Positions 33,859-42,233 of a stretch of 45,714 nucleotides of DNA are shown here, in pieces. How positions within the stretch are numbered: the first letter of the stretch is position 1; each line of letters begins with the position of its first letter. Made by a program: the position numbers and the translations under genes. This DNA is from an uncultured Clostridia bacterium (GTDB taxonomy: Bacteria; Bacillota; Clostridia; Christensenellales; Pumilibacteraceae), in contig CAMUAL010000013.1 in assembly GCA_947086925.1 (NCBI GenBank), positions 1 through 45,714 on the forward strand. The letters run 5' to 3'. The notes under the pieces were generated by a model that worked only from the letters and a program-made list of their open reading frames with translations, did no database searches and had not been told where the DNA came from.

Positions 33859-34003
33859 TGTGGATAACTTCCTATGTTATGCACATTTTGTGAATAAAGT
33901 TCGTTTAAATGTGTCGTAAAGGTGCGTAAAACGTCGAGTTGTCCACATTTTGACGTGATTTGTCCACATTTTACCCGTTTTGTCCACATTTTGCTGTGGA
34001 TAG
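33859..34003. other. DnaA-box cluster 1 (candidate origin or part of a bipartite origin)
   Basis: One perfect box, TGTGGATAA (33859-33867), is followed by near matches TTATGCACA (33877-33885) and TGTGAATAA (33889-33897), three TTGTCCACA boxes at 33939, 33960 and 33980 spaced 20-21 bp apart, and TGTGGATAG (33995-34003). The flanking DNA is AT-rich. Such clustering is typical of oriC, but no dnaA gene is adjacent. Confidence 0.7.
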
Positions 34004-34273
34004 CTTACAGCAGTTGTCTTTTTTGCACATTAGTGTTATAATACACATGAAAAGTTTGCTTGCAAAAGCATTTTCGACGTATTCGGGCAAAAGCGTTTGC
34101 CGTATAATTACCGTAAAATAATGCCGCAAAAATAACTTATGTTATAATTTAAGTACCTTTTTTACCGCTCTCGAATACGCTGATTAAAGACATATATGGT
34201 TTTAATTGTTATTTCCGAGCATTATGCTTATAAACCGCATGCAAGCGACTTGGATTTTTAAAGGAGGCGCAGT

Positions 34274-35230
34274 GTGTTGCCGATAGTAATAGGTATGCTT
34301 TTTGTGGCTATTGTTGCTTTGTTCGCAAATTTGGGCACAAGCTATTACACGCAGGTAAAAGTAATACGGCACTTCTTTAAAAACAAGGGAACGCCGCCCG
34401 ACGAATATTTGGAAAAAACGAGCGTTATAAAAGACATCGATTATTCAAGCGTATTTCCGCGCGGCTCTTTGGATATTTACACGGCAAACGATGCGATTTT
34501 GCCTCAGCCCGTGCTTTTATGGGTTCACGGAGGCGGTTATGTGGGCGGCGACAAATCGTGCATAAAAGCATGGGCGCACATTCTTGCCGCCGAGCTTAAA
34601 ATTGCTGTTGTGAGCATAAATTATTGTCTTGCTCCCGAGCAACATTACCCCGTGCCGCTGATTCAATTAGGCGAATCACTGCGCTTTTTAAAGGACAATG
34701 CCGAACATTACAATCTCGATACGAGCAAAATTTTTTTGGGTGGCGACAGCGCGGGCGCACAGATAACGTCGCAATTCGCCGCTATCGTATGCAATCGGAC
34801 GCTTCGCTCGCAAGTAAAAATATATCCGCCGATAACACCCGAAGAACTGCGCGGAATATTGCTTTGCTGCGGCTTTTACAACATGGACACCGTTTTAAAG
34901 ACACACTTTCCAGCAATAAAAACCTTTATGTGGGCATATACAAACGCCAAAAAGCCGAGTAAACACGCACGAAAAGACGAGCTCAGCACGGTTAAACACG
35001 TATCGGACGGCTATTGCGACGTTTATATAACCTGCGGCAACAACGACCCGTTTATAACTCAGGCGCACGAATTTGCCGACGCTCTGAATAAATCGGAAAT
35101 TCGCACGGACGCATATTTTCCATGCGAAAAGGGGAGAAAACTCGGTCATGAATATCAGTTTTCGATAGGAAACCCCGAAGCCGACACGGCACTTGACAAG
35201 GCGGTAAAATTTATTGAAAAACGACTTTAA
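34274..35230 (+). CDS. HSL-type alpha/beta-hydrolase (esterase/lipase)
   Basis: A 318-residue protein with an N-terminal hydrophobic helix (about residues 3-25) that probably anchors it in the membrane. The oxyanion-hole motif HGGG (85-88) and nucleophile motif GGDSAG (S159) define the hormone-sensitive-lipase group of esterases. The catalytic acid is probably in CGNNDPF near 257 and the histidine in LGHEY near 294. The GTG start at 34274 is chosen for its AAGGAGG ribosome-binding site 6 nt upstream. It overlaps the next gene by 17 nt and seems to form an operon with the membrane acyltransferase and acyl-CoA ligase genes, suggesting acyl-ester metabolism. Confidence 0.85.
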   Translation: MLPIVIGMLFVAIVALFANLGTSYYTQVKVIRHFFKNKGTPPDEYLEKTSVIKDIDYSSVFPRGSLDIYTANDAILPQPVLLWVHGGGYVGGDKSCIKAWAHILAAELKIAVVSINYCLAPEQHYPVPLIQLGESLRFLKDNAEHYNLDTSKIFLGGDSAGAQITSQFAAIVCNRTLRSQVKIYPPITPEELRGILLCCGFYNMDTVLKTHFPAIKTFMWAYTNAKKPSKHARKDELSTVKHVSDGYCDVYITCGNNDPFITQAHEFADALNKSEIRTDAYFPCEKGRKLGHEYQFSIGNPEADTALDKAVKFIEKRL

Positions 35231-36077
35231 CCGCATTACATCGACACCGCTGTACAGCACAAAACCCGTGCGGATTCACGGGCTTGATTTTATGCGCGGC
35301 TTGTGCATAATTCTTATGGTGCTCGACCATTCGACTTTCGATTTTTGGTATTTAGTGCCTTATATGAGCGATAATTTTTATGCTGCCGCTCCCGATTGGT
35401 TTATAACTTTCAGCGATTTATGCGAAACGTGGTGGTACAGCGACTTGCGGGTAGCACTGCGCATTTGCGTAATATTCATCTTCTTTACCGTCAGCGGGAT
35501 TTGCACGTCGTTTTCGCGGAATAACTTTTTGCGCGGAATTAAACTCATGCTTGCCTCGTCGGCACTGAGTCTTTTCACCGTTGCCGCGGACAACCTCTAC
35601 GATTTGGGAATAAGCATAATTTTCGGCGTTCTGCATTGCTTTACGGTGGCTATACTTCTGTATACTCTAATATACGTTCTTCTTAAAGACAAGGCAAAAT
35701 ACGCCTGTTTGGGTATCGGCATTTTAATGTTTATATGGGGTCTTACATTCGATTTTTATCAAATGGACGCCTCAAACGACCTGACGTTCCGAGCGATAGG
35801 TTTTTCCGACTACCTTAAAATCATGATAGGAACAAAGTTTTACGGCGCGGACTGCTTCGGAATAATGCCGTGGGCCGGAATCTTTTTGATAGGCGCGTAC
35901 GGCGGCGCGCAAGTATACAAGCATAAAACTCCGTATCTGCCCGTATTCGGCAAGCGAGGCTTTGCGCCCGTAAGATTCGTAGGGCGGAAAGCGGTGTGGT
36001 TTTACCTTCTGCATCAGCCGATAATTCTTATTGCGGTATATTTTATATGCCTGTCGTGCGGCATTAAACTTTTCTGA
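35214..36077 (+). CDS. Membrane acyltransferase-like protein (heparan-glucosaminide N-acetyltransferase catalytic-domain family)
   Basis: A 287-residue protein with about seven hydrophobic helices. The N-terminal signature RIHGLDFMRGLCIILMVLDH (residues 20-39) fits the DUF1624/HGSNAT-like acyltransferase family, which moves acyl groups across or onto membrane substrates. The start is taken as TTG at 35214 inside the preceding gene, with AAGGCGG upstream; the next ATG (35293) would remove the conserved start, although a downstream start cannot be excluded. It is co-transcribed with the esterase before it and the AMP-forming ligase after it. The acyl acceptor is unknown. Confidence 0.75.
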   Translation: MKNDFNRITSTPLYSTKPVRIHGLDFMRGLCIILMVLDHSTFDFWYLVPYMSDNFYAAAPDWFITFSDLCETWWYSDLRVALRICVIFIFFTVSGICTSFSRNNFLRGIKLMLASSALSLFTVAADNLYDLGISIIFGVLHCFTVAILLYTLIYVLLKDKAKYACLGIGILMFIWGLTFDFYQMDASNDLTFRAIGFSDYLKIMIGTKFYGADCFGIMPWAGIFLIGAYGGAQVYKHKTPYLPVFGKRGFAPVRFVGRKAVWFYLLHQPIILIAVYFICLSCGIKLF

Positions 36078-36140
36078 CTTTGCCCATGCGCTCGTTACCG
36101 ACCGCGCACCCGCGCGTAACACGCGACAAAAGGAAAAAAT

Positions 36141-37787
36141 ATGACGGAAAACGAAGTTAAAATTTTAAACGGCGAACAGTTTTTAAACGCCGACTCGTTG
36201 TATTCGCCGGTAGAAAAAACGGCGGAGCTTTTCCCAAATAACACCGCGCTCCGATTTATGGGAAAAAACATAACCTACAAAACGCTGAAAAACAAGGTGA
36301 AACATTACGTCGATTCGTTTAAAGCGGCGGGAGCGGTTAAAGGGGAGGTTATAACTTTCGCTCTGCCGAATATTCCCGAAAGCATTTACATTTTGTATGC
36401 TTCGGCAAAAGCGGGACTTAAAAGCGCGCCTTTGCATCCTCTTTCGCCGCCCGTTGCCATAAGCACCGCCATGACTGCAACAAAAAGCCGCTTTGTTTTT
36501 GTTTTGCCGAACATGGCACAATCCGTTGCCGAATTGCAAAAAGACGCCGCCGTAATTGCGGTGAATCCGGTAAATTCGCTTAAACTACGCGGCAAAATAT
36601 ATTTGCTTAAACAGCCTTTGCCTAAGCAAAAGGACAACCTTTTCCGTTTTGAAACTTTTGTAAAAAATCCGGCTTGCATTAAACCCGTATCTGCGCCGTT
36701 AAAGTGTCCCGCAGGGGATAACAGCAACATTTTGCTTCAATCGGGCGGCACAAGCGGCTCGCCCAAAACGGTGGGACTGAGCTACAAAGCGGTAAACAAT
36801 CTTGCAAAAAAGGGACTTTGGATTTTAAGCAAAGACAAAGTTACCGACTGCGGCATGATGAGCGCATTGCCGCTTTTTCACGGATTCGGTCTTGCAATGG
36901 GAGTTCACTCAATGCTGTGCCACGGCGGCAAAAACGTGCTGTTTGCAAAGTTCCGTCGCTCGGAAGCGGTTAAAGAAATCCGAAAAGGAAACATAAACTT
37001 TTTAATAGGCATACCTCGTCTTTACGAGGCGATTTTATCTCACCCCAAATTCCGCGGAAAAAAGCTTAACAAGCAGTTTATAGCTTTTGTGGGCGGCGAT
37101 TTCGTTCCTCCTCGGCTTATGGAAAACTTCGACCGCACGGTTAAAAAAAGCGGCGGCAAGTGCAGACTTTTCGAAGGGTACGGACTTACCGAAACGGTAA
37201 ACGTATGCGCGGTAAACACCTACGAAAACAATAAACAAGGCACGGTGGGCAAACCGCTTACGGGTGTAGGCATTGCCGCTTTCGATTTTTCGGATACTCC
37301 GAAAAAACTCGGCGCGGACGAGTGCGGCGAGCTTGCCGTTTGCGGCGATACTCTTATGACCGAATACGTGGGTGATACCGCCGCCACAGACAGTGTGTTT
37401 TTTGAGTACGAGGGCAAAAAATACATTAAAACAGGCGATTTTGGCAGTGTCGATTCGGAAGGATTCGTCAAGTTTGTTTCACGAATAAAACGCGTAATAA
37501 AAGTACGCGGCGTTCCCGTTTATCCCTCGGAAATCGAGCGGTTTTCCTGCATGAACGGTAACATTACCGACGCTTGCGCAATTCCCGTAAGTCACGGCTC
37601 GGAACAGCGGCTTGTGCTGTTTGTAACAGGCAAAACAGAACCCGACTTACTCGAACTAAGACGCTCTATACGCGAAAATATGTCGGTTTACTCCGAACCG
37701 CATGAAATTTACTACGTAAAAGAATTTCCCTACACCTCGGCAGGGAAAACGGATACGGCAAAGCTTACCGAAAAATATACAAAATAG
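36141..37787 (+). CDS. AMP-forming acyl-CoA synthetase/ligase
   Basis: A 548-residue adenylate-forming enzyme that activates a carboxylic acid with ATP and probably attaches it to CoA. Core motifs are visible: QSGGTSGSPKT (200-210, nucleotide loop), GYGLTET, YIKTGDFGSVDSEGF, IKVRGVPVYPSEIE and the C-terminal lysine near residue 536 in TSAGKTDTAK. An AAAAGGA ribosome-binding site precedes the ATG. It is the third gene of the esterase-acyltransferase-ligase operon, suggesting coordinated acyl transfer. The substrate cannot be deduced. It is convergent with the SDR gene, and the element at 37830 lies between them. Confidence 0.88.
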   Translation: MTENEVKILNGEQFLNADSLYSPVEKTAELFPNNTALRFMGKNITYKTLKNKVKHYVDSFKAAGAVKGEVITFALPNIPESIYILYASAKAGLKSAPLHPLSPPVAISTAMTATKSRFVFVLPNMAQSVAELQKDAAVIAVNPVNSLKLRGKIYLLKQPLPKQKDNLFRFETFVKNPACIKPVSAPLKCPAGDNSNILLQSGGTSGSPKTVGLSYKAVNNLAKKGLWILSKDKVTDCGMMSALPLFHGFGLAMGVHSMLCHGGKNVLFAKFRRSEAVKEIRKGNINFLIGIPRLYEAILSHPKFRGKKLNKQFIAFVGGDFVPPRLMENFDRTVKKSGGKCRLFEGYGLTETVNVCAVNTYENNKQGTVGKPLTGVGIAAFDFSDTPKKLGADECGELAVCGDTLMTEYVGDTAATDSVFFEYEGKKYIKTGDFGSVDSEGFVKFVSRIKRVIKVRGVPVYPSEIERFSCMNGNITDACAIPVSHGSEQRLVLFVTGKTEPDLLELRRSIRENMSVYSEPHEIYYVKEFPYTSAGKTDTAKLTEKYTK

Positions 37788-37829
37788 GAACTTTGAGTTA
37801 AGACGCGCCCGTTTGACATTCACCGTTAA

Positions 37830-37951
37830 GGCGGCGCAGACGGGTTGCGGATTAACGCAACAGGGGCGTTGCCCGCGTGGGAGCGTACTTTGCGTACGTG
37901 ACCGAGTGGGCAACGAACACGTAGCGTTAAGACGCGCCCGTATGCGCCGCC
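37830..37951. repeat. Structured four-stem element, copy B
   Basis: Nested stems: GGCGGCGCA (37830-37838) with 37943-37951, ACGGG (37840-37844) with CCCGT (37937-37941), TTAACGC (37852-37858) with 37924-37930, CGTTGCCC (37867-37874) with 37908-37915, and CGTAC/GTACG (37884-37888/37894-37898). It matches copy A at 25151-25277. The sequence AAGACGCGCCCGT in its right arm also occurs just outside, at about 37800-37812. Confidence 0.85.
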
Positions 37952-37956
37952 GTACT

Positions 37957-38751
37957 TTAATTGAAAATTTTATTTATAACCTTAATCATAAAATTCTGCG
38001 AAAAGATTTTCGAACAGAAATAAAAAAACTTATACTTTGCGCCTATTATATACAGAGCGCGGGATTTTTTCATACAAATTTTTGCGATTTTTCCGCCTGC
38101 CTTACCGACGTTCATGCGCTTATGTTCGCGAGTATCTACTTTTTGCTGAGCGGATAAAACGCTTTCGCCGTAGCGTTCGTTTGTACGAGTGTTTTTTATC
38201 CGATTTTCGGTAAAGCCGCTTTTAATATCTCCGGGGCATACCGTTACTACTTTTATTCCGCTTTTACTCAGTTCCATTCTCAGTCCGTAAGAAAGCATGT
38301 TGAGCGCGGCTTTTGCCGAACAGTAAACATTGCGAAAAGGCAATGCAAAAAGAGCGCACGCCGAACTTATCATAACGATTTTTCCGCCGCGCGGAACGGC
38401 GGATAAAAGCGAGCGAGTGAAAATAAGCGGCGCAAAATAATCAACTTCCATAACGTATCGAATTTGTTCTTCGGGCAACAACTCGGTTGCGCCCGATATT
38501 CCGAGTCCCGCATTATTCACAATCAGGTTTATTATCGGATATTTTTCTTTTATAGCCGTTGCCGTTTTTTCGGTTTGCTCGGAATCAGATAGGTCACACT
38601 CGAAAAAATCGGTTTCTTCATTGGTACAACTGCGCGATACGCACACGGTTTTATAACCGCATTCGTTCAGTTTTTTTAATATTTCCAAACCTATTCCGCT
38701 GCTTCCGCCCGTTATAACCGCGACTTTTCCGCAGTTTTCTTTTTTGCTCAT
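37957..38751 (-). CDS. SDR-family oxidoreductase
   Basis: A 264-residue classical SDR, different from the one at 695. Visible motifs are TGGSSGIG (14-21), NNAG (79-82), an active-site serine in VMISSA (129-130) and the catalytic YxxxK pair Y143/K147. The C-terminal 40 residues are basic and aromatic, possibly for membrane association. The promoter TTGATT-17-TATAAT ends 6 nt before the ATG and there is no ribosome-binding site, predicting a leaderless mRNA. It is divergent from the gene at 38829 and convergent with the acyl-CoA ligase, so it may act on acyl or lipid substrates, though only position suggests this. Confidence 0.87.
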   Translation of the reverse strand: MSKKENCGKVAVITGGSSGIGLEILKKLNECGYKTVCVSRSCTNEETDFFECDLSDSEQTEKTATAIKEKYPIINLIVNNAGLGISGATELLPEEQIRYVMEVDYFAPLIFTRSLLSAVPRGGKIVMISSACALFALPFRNVYCSAKAALNMLSYGLRMELSKSGIKVVTVCPGDIKSGFTENRIKNTRTNERYGESVLSAQQKVDTREHKRMNVGKAGGKIAKICMKKSRALYIIGAKYKFFYFCSKIFSQNFMIKVINKIFN

Positions 38752-38757
38752 GTTTTT

Positions 38758-38786
38758 ATTATATCACTCATTTTGGCGTAAATCAA
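38758..38786 (-). promoter_or_regulatory. Promoter of the SDR gene, predicting a leaderless mRNA
   Basis: On the minus strand TTGATT (38781-38786), 17 bp, TATAAT (38758-38763) as TGATATAAT, then 6 nt and the ATG (A at 38751). Confidence 0.75.
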
Positions 38787-38793
38787 CGATTAC

Positions 38794-38822
38794 TTGACAA
38801 ACATTTGCAAATAGCATATAAT
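38794..38822 (+). promoter_or_regulatory. Consensus promoter of the 38829 gene, predicting a leaderless mRNA
   Basis: TTGACA (38794-38799), 17 bp, TATAAT (38817-38822), then 6 nt and the ATG at 38829. The -35 box is only 7 bp from that of the divergent SDR promoter. Confidence 0.82.
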
Positions 38823-38828
38823 TTCATT

Positions 38829-40469
38829 ATGGTATTATCACCTCATCAGTTGTGGGAGAACTACAACCGTTCGCTTTTACCTTTGGACGTAAGCGAAATA
38901 AGCTCGCATAAAGAAGAAAATCACACCGAAAAGAAAGTTTATTTCAACGGCGAAACCTCGGTTGCCGGTTGCACCCGTATTTATGCAAGATACCTTATTC
39001 CCACCGAAAAATCAAATAAAGCCGTAATAATTCTGTCCGAGCCTTCCGAAGATATTTCGAGTATAGACTTCGGCTATTTTATAAATAAAGGCTGGTCTGT
39101 TATTGCCGTGGATTACGCCGGCAATGCTTTCAACCGCGAAAGATTCACAATTTATCCGCCCGCTCTCGAATATGCGAATTTCAATAGTGAAAAACTCTAC
39201 GAAGTGTGCGACAATCCGCAGAAAACATGTCATTACATGTGGACGACGGTATGCTTGCGAGCCGTTACTTTTGCGGAGTCGGAAGGTTACGACCGAGTAA
39301 GTCTTATAGGCTCGGGAGTCGGCGGAGCGGCGGTTTACAAAGCCTCCGCCGTGTGCGATTTTCCTTGTTGCGCCGTAACGGTGTTTTCTCCCGGATTTTT
39401 TCCCGAAGCGGATTCCGATTCTCCCATGATGTCGTTAAGCGTAAGTTTAGACGTAAGCGGATATTCTCAAATGATAAAAATTCCGTTTTTACAGCTTTGC
39501 TGTTCTAACGAGTCGGATTCTTCGCTCGATAATATAAGCGAACTTATGAACCGTTCTTTCAAAAAAGAGATAATGTCGCTCAACGCTCCGTCGGAAAAAA
39601 TAACAAATCAGTCGGTTTACTACATTGCTCCGCGCGTGGGGAAAATGCTCACCTGCGAAATGAAAGAAAACCTCAAAATTTTCTTGTCGGAATTTATGGA
39701 CGACGATTCCCGCTCGGAGGATGCTATCGACGGAATAGCTCCGAAAATAAATCTTACGATTACGGGAGCGGAAAACCGCATGTACTTTTCGCTTAAATGC
39801 GAATCCAACCCGAAAGAAGCCGTTTTATACGTTTCGCACGGAATCAACAATTCGGCATACCGTAATTGGCGCGCAGTAACTTTGGAAAAAGCGGGTGAAT
39901 ACGAATATATTGCTTATATTAACGTGTATTCGGCAGACAGTCCTATTTACGTATTCGCGGTTATAACTTCCGAATCGGGCTTTAAATACTGTTCTAATGT
40001 GATTAAAAAAATACCCTCGTCGCTTAAAATAACTCCCGTTTCGATAAACAAGCGCAGACTTATATACGACAGCGATATGCTTATAGACGATTTTTTCACT
40101 GCCGACCGCGACATTACTCCCGTTATGAAAGAAGGTCCGTTTTCAATAAGCGGAATTTGCGCAAAACACGGTCTTTGTACTTATAAAATAGGAGATGCTC
40201 TTTTCAGCAGCGCGCCCGACGGAGTATTGCAACTATTACTGTATTCACCGGTTGAGCAAACCGTAGAATTTTCGGTAATAGACGGCGAACAGTATAACAC
40301 TTATACGTGTTCGAAAACCGTTACTCCTGCTACCGATTGGACAAAAATACTTCTTCCCATAAACGAATTTAAATCAAACGACGGTGTGCTTACCGGATGG
40401 GATAAAGCGATATTTCTGAAAATAAATTCCGAAGAAGAAATAATTTTGAGTTCGCTTTTATGGGTGTAA
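38829..40469 (+). CDS. Alpha/beta-hydrolase-like protein lacking the nucleophile serine
   Basis: A 546-residue cytoplasmic-looking protein. Residues 40-300 resemble an alpha/beta-hydrolase of the acetyl-xylan-esterase or dienelactone-hydrolase type: a GWSVIAVDYAG strand near 88-98 and a nucleophile-elbow-like VSLIGSGVGGAAVY near 157-170. The usual GxSxG serine position holds glycine (GSGVG), so catalysis is doubtful. Residues 310-546 are beta-rich, perhaps one or two carbohydrate-binding-type sandwiches. There is no signal peptide. The start at 38829 is fixed by a consensus promoter immediately upstream; a TTG further up lies inside the promoter. It is followed 1 nt later by lepB, suggesting co-transcription. 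Its function is unknown. Confidence 0.7.
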   Translation: MVLSPHQLWENYNRSLLPLDVSEISSHKEENHTEKKVYFNGETSVAGCTRIYARYLIPTEKSNKAVIILSEPSEDISSIDFGYFINKGWSVIAVDYAGNAFNRERFTIYPPALEYANFNSEKLYEVCDNPQKTCHYMWTTVCLRAVTFAESEGYDRVSLIGSGVGGAAVYKASAVCDFPCCAVTVFSPGFFPEADSDSPMMSLSVSLDVSGYSQMIKIPFLQLCCSNESDSSLDNISELMNRSFKKEIMSLNAPSEKITNQSVYYIAPRVGKMLTCEMKENLKIFLSEFMDDDSRSEDAIDGIAPKINLTITGAENRMYFSLKCESNPKEAVLYVSHGINNSAYRNWRAVTLEKAGEYEYIAYINVYSADSPIYVFAVITSESGFKYCSNVIKKIPSSLKITPVSINKRRLIYDSDMLIDDFFTADRDITPVMKEGPFSISGICAKHGLCTYKIGDALFSSAPDGVLQLLLYSPVEQTVEFSVIDGEQYNTYTCSKTVTPATDWTKILLPINEFKSNDGVLTGWDKAIFLKINSEEEIILSSLLWV

Positions 40470-40470
40470 T

Positions 40471-41172
40471 ATGAGTAAAAAGAAAAAACAATCATGGGAA
40501 ATAGTTCTAAAAGACAGGTTTTTGACAAACGAAAAGCCGGATAATCCGTACATTACGGCATTGCTTTATTTTGTTGTCTTTTTTCTCAGTTTTTTACTTA
40601 TATTCGTTTGCTTTTTTCAGCTTTGCGAAATAAGCGGAACAAGCATGGAATCCACTTTGACAAACGGCGAACACGTGCTTTTGCTTAAAAACACAAAGAG
40701 TTTCAAACGCGGAGACATAGTGGTTATAACCAAAAAAGTGCAAAACGAGAACGGACAGGAAGTAGATACTAACATAATAAAGCGAGTTATCGCGGTTGAA
40801 GGCGATATTCTCAGATTCGATTTGGAAAAAGGCGAAAACGACGTAGAATACGTAAATCTTTATTTAAAGGTAAAAGGAAGCGATACTTTTGTACTTCAAA
40901 ACGAAAATTACGTAACCGAGCGCATGATAAAAAACAACTGCTTTAACAGCGATTTCGAATTTTCTTCCGAAATGAAAATTCCCGAAGATTGCGTTTTCGT
41001 AATGGGGGACAACCGCAACAAAAGCAACGACTCCCGCAACGAAAGCGGAATAAACAAATATTATCCTTTGACGTCTATTTACGGCAAGGCGGTTCTCACT
41101 ATTCCCAAAGATTCCGTTTTGGAATATTTGCTTAAATTACTGTACCGCGAAAACAATTCCGCTTACGATTAA
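40471..41172 (+). CDS. lepB: Signal peptidase I
   Basis: A membrane-bound serine protease of 233 residues that removes signal peptides from exported proteins. It has a cytoplasmic basic N-terminus, one membrane helix (about 29-52), the catalytic serine in SGTSMESTL (S58), the catalytic lysine in NIIKRVIAVEGD (K104) and the box MGDNRNKSNDSR near 176-187. It follows the alpha/beta-hydrolase-like gene by 1 nt and precedes rsmG by 18 nt, so the three are likely one transcript. The spacer before rsmG contains an AAAGGAC ribosome-binding site. Confidence 0.92.
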   Translation: MSKKKKQSWEIVLKDRFLTNEKPDNPYITALLYFVVFFLSFLLIFVCFFQLCEISGTSMESTLTNGEHVLLLKNTKSFKRGDIVVITKKVQNENGQEVDTNIIKRVIAVEGDILRFDLEKGENDVEYVNLYLKVKGSDTFVLQNENYVTERMIKNNCFNSDFEFSSEMKIPEDCVFVMGDNRNKSNDSRNESGINKYYPLTSIYGKAVLTIPKDSVLEYLLKLLYRENNSAYD

Positions 41173-41190
41173 AAGGACAAGCTTTTTATT

Positions 41191-41880
41191 ATGGAACAAA
41201 TAAGACAATACTTAACGACCATCACTAACGAAAAAACAGCGGCAGACGCGGCGGAAAAATTCCGCGTCTACCGTGATTTTTTAATAGAGAGAAATAAACT
41301 TTTCAATCTTACGGCTATTACCGACCCCGACGAAATAGATTTAAAGCATTTTATCGATTCGTTAACCGCTCTTTCTTACATAAAAGGCAAAACCGCCGAT
41401 ATAGGCACGGGCGCGGGTTTTCCCGGCGTTCCTCTTAAAATAATGCTCCCCGAAAACGAATTTACTTTAATAGACAGTTTAAGTAAACGCATCAATTTTT
41501 TAAACGAACTAACCGAAAAACTCGGTTTACTTAACGTAAAAACAATTCATGCCCGCGCCGAAGACTTAGATAAATGCGTCAAGTACGATACGATAGTGTC
41601 ACGCGCGGTTTCTCGATTGAATACTCTATGCGAATATTGTTTGCCTTTTTTAAATACAGGCGGAATGTTTATAGCCTATAAAGCGGCTGATTGCGAAGAA
41701 GAAATAAACGAAGCAAAACCAGCAATAAAAAAACTCGGCGGCAAAATAGTCGAAGTAAAAGAGGTAGAGCTTTACAATTCGGATATTGTGCGTAAACTCG
41801 TTTTTATAGAAAAAACAAACGACACTCCTCCTATTTATCCGAGAGGTCAGAACAAACCGAAAAAACAGCCTCTTTTATAA
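41191..41880 (+). CDS. rsmG: 16S rRNA m7G527 methyltransferase
   Basis: A 229-residue SAM-dependent methyltransferase (GidB) acting on G527 of 16S rRNA. Visible segments are ERNKLFNLTAITDPDEI near residue 35, KHFIDSLTAL near 52, the SAM loop ADIGTGAGFPGVPLK near 70 and the IVSRAVSRLN strand near 137. A basic proline-containing tail closes it. In most Firmicutes rsmG follows mnmG or precedes parA, but here it precedes mnmE across a DnaA-box region. The gene is the last of its transcript; no terminator hairpin is clear. Confidence 0.93.
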   Translation: MEQIRQYLTTITNEKTAADAAEKFRVYRDFLIERNKLFNLTAITDPDEIDLKHFIDSLTALSYIKGKTADIGTGAGFPGVPLKIMLPENEFTLIDSLSKRINFLNELTEKLGLLNVKTIHARAEDLDKCVKYDTIVSRAVSRLNTLCEYCLPFLNTGGMFIAYKAADCEEEINEAKPAIKKLGGKIVEVKEVELYNSDIVRKLVFIEKTNDTPPIYPRGQNKPKKQPLL

Positions 41881-41943
41881 TAGATTATAAGCAATCTCCG
41901 AAAACAGCTTCATTTTTAGGTAAGATTATTTATTACAGTTAGG

Positions 41944-42207
41944 TAGTAATAGTGTAAGTAGTTTGTGTAGATATGTGGATAAATATGTATATAGTATAAA
42001 ACAACAGAATTTTACAGTAAAAAACACAACATAATGTGGTATTATTAAATCATAATTATGTGCAATAAAAAACGGAGTTTAAATAAAGTTATAAACATGA
42101 ATGTGCACAAACAGAGGTTGAATTTAAAAAGTGATAAAGAAAAACGAAAAGTTATCCACATACTTGTACACAATGTGGACAACTTTCAGTGGATAGTATG
42201 TGATTAA
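41944..42207. other. DnaA-box cluster 2 (candidate oriC)
   Basis: Perfect DnaA boxes TGTGGATAA (41974-41982) and TTATCCACA (42152-42160) are joined by near matches TTGTACACA (42164-42172), TGTGGACAA (42174-42182), AGTGGATAG (42188-42196) and TGTGATTAA (42199-42207). A TAGTAATAG run (41944-41952), resembling DnaA-trio sequences, precedes the first box. The intervening DNA is very AT-rich, suitable for unwinding. No gene lies in 41881-42233. Confidence 0.72.
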
Positions 42208-42233
42208 GTAAGAAAACGGATAAAAAGGTAATA

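Larger units (their letters stand above)
30415..34273. other. Gene-free AT-rich origin-proximal region (3.86 kb)
   Basis: No credible coding sequence was found; the open frames are short, overlap on both strands and lack ribosome-binding sites. The region holds two parS-like sites, four copies of a 16-bp dyad, two similar segments around TTTGCCGCCATCTG (about 31352-31374 and 31500-31526) and a DnaA-box-like cluster near its right end. I found no rRNA, tRNA, tmRNA or RNase P signature. Confidence 0.75.

Noticed and set aside
38805..38828. Upstream TTG start for the alpha/beta-hydrolase-like gene
   Set aside because: It lies inside the promoter spacer; the ATG at 38829 is at the expected +1.
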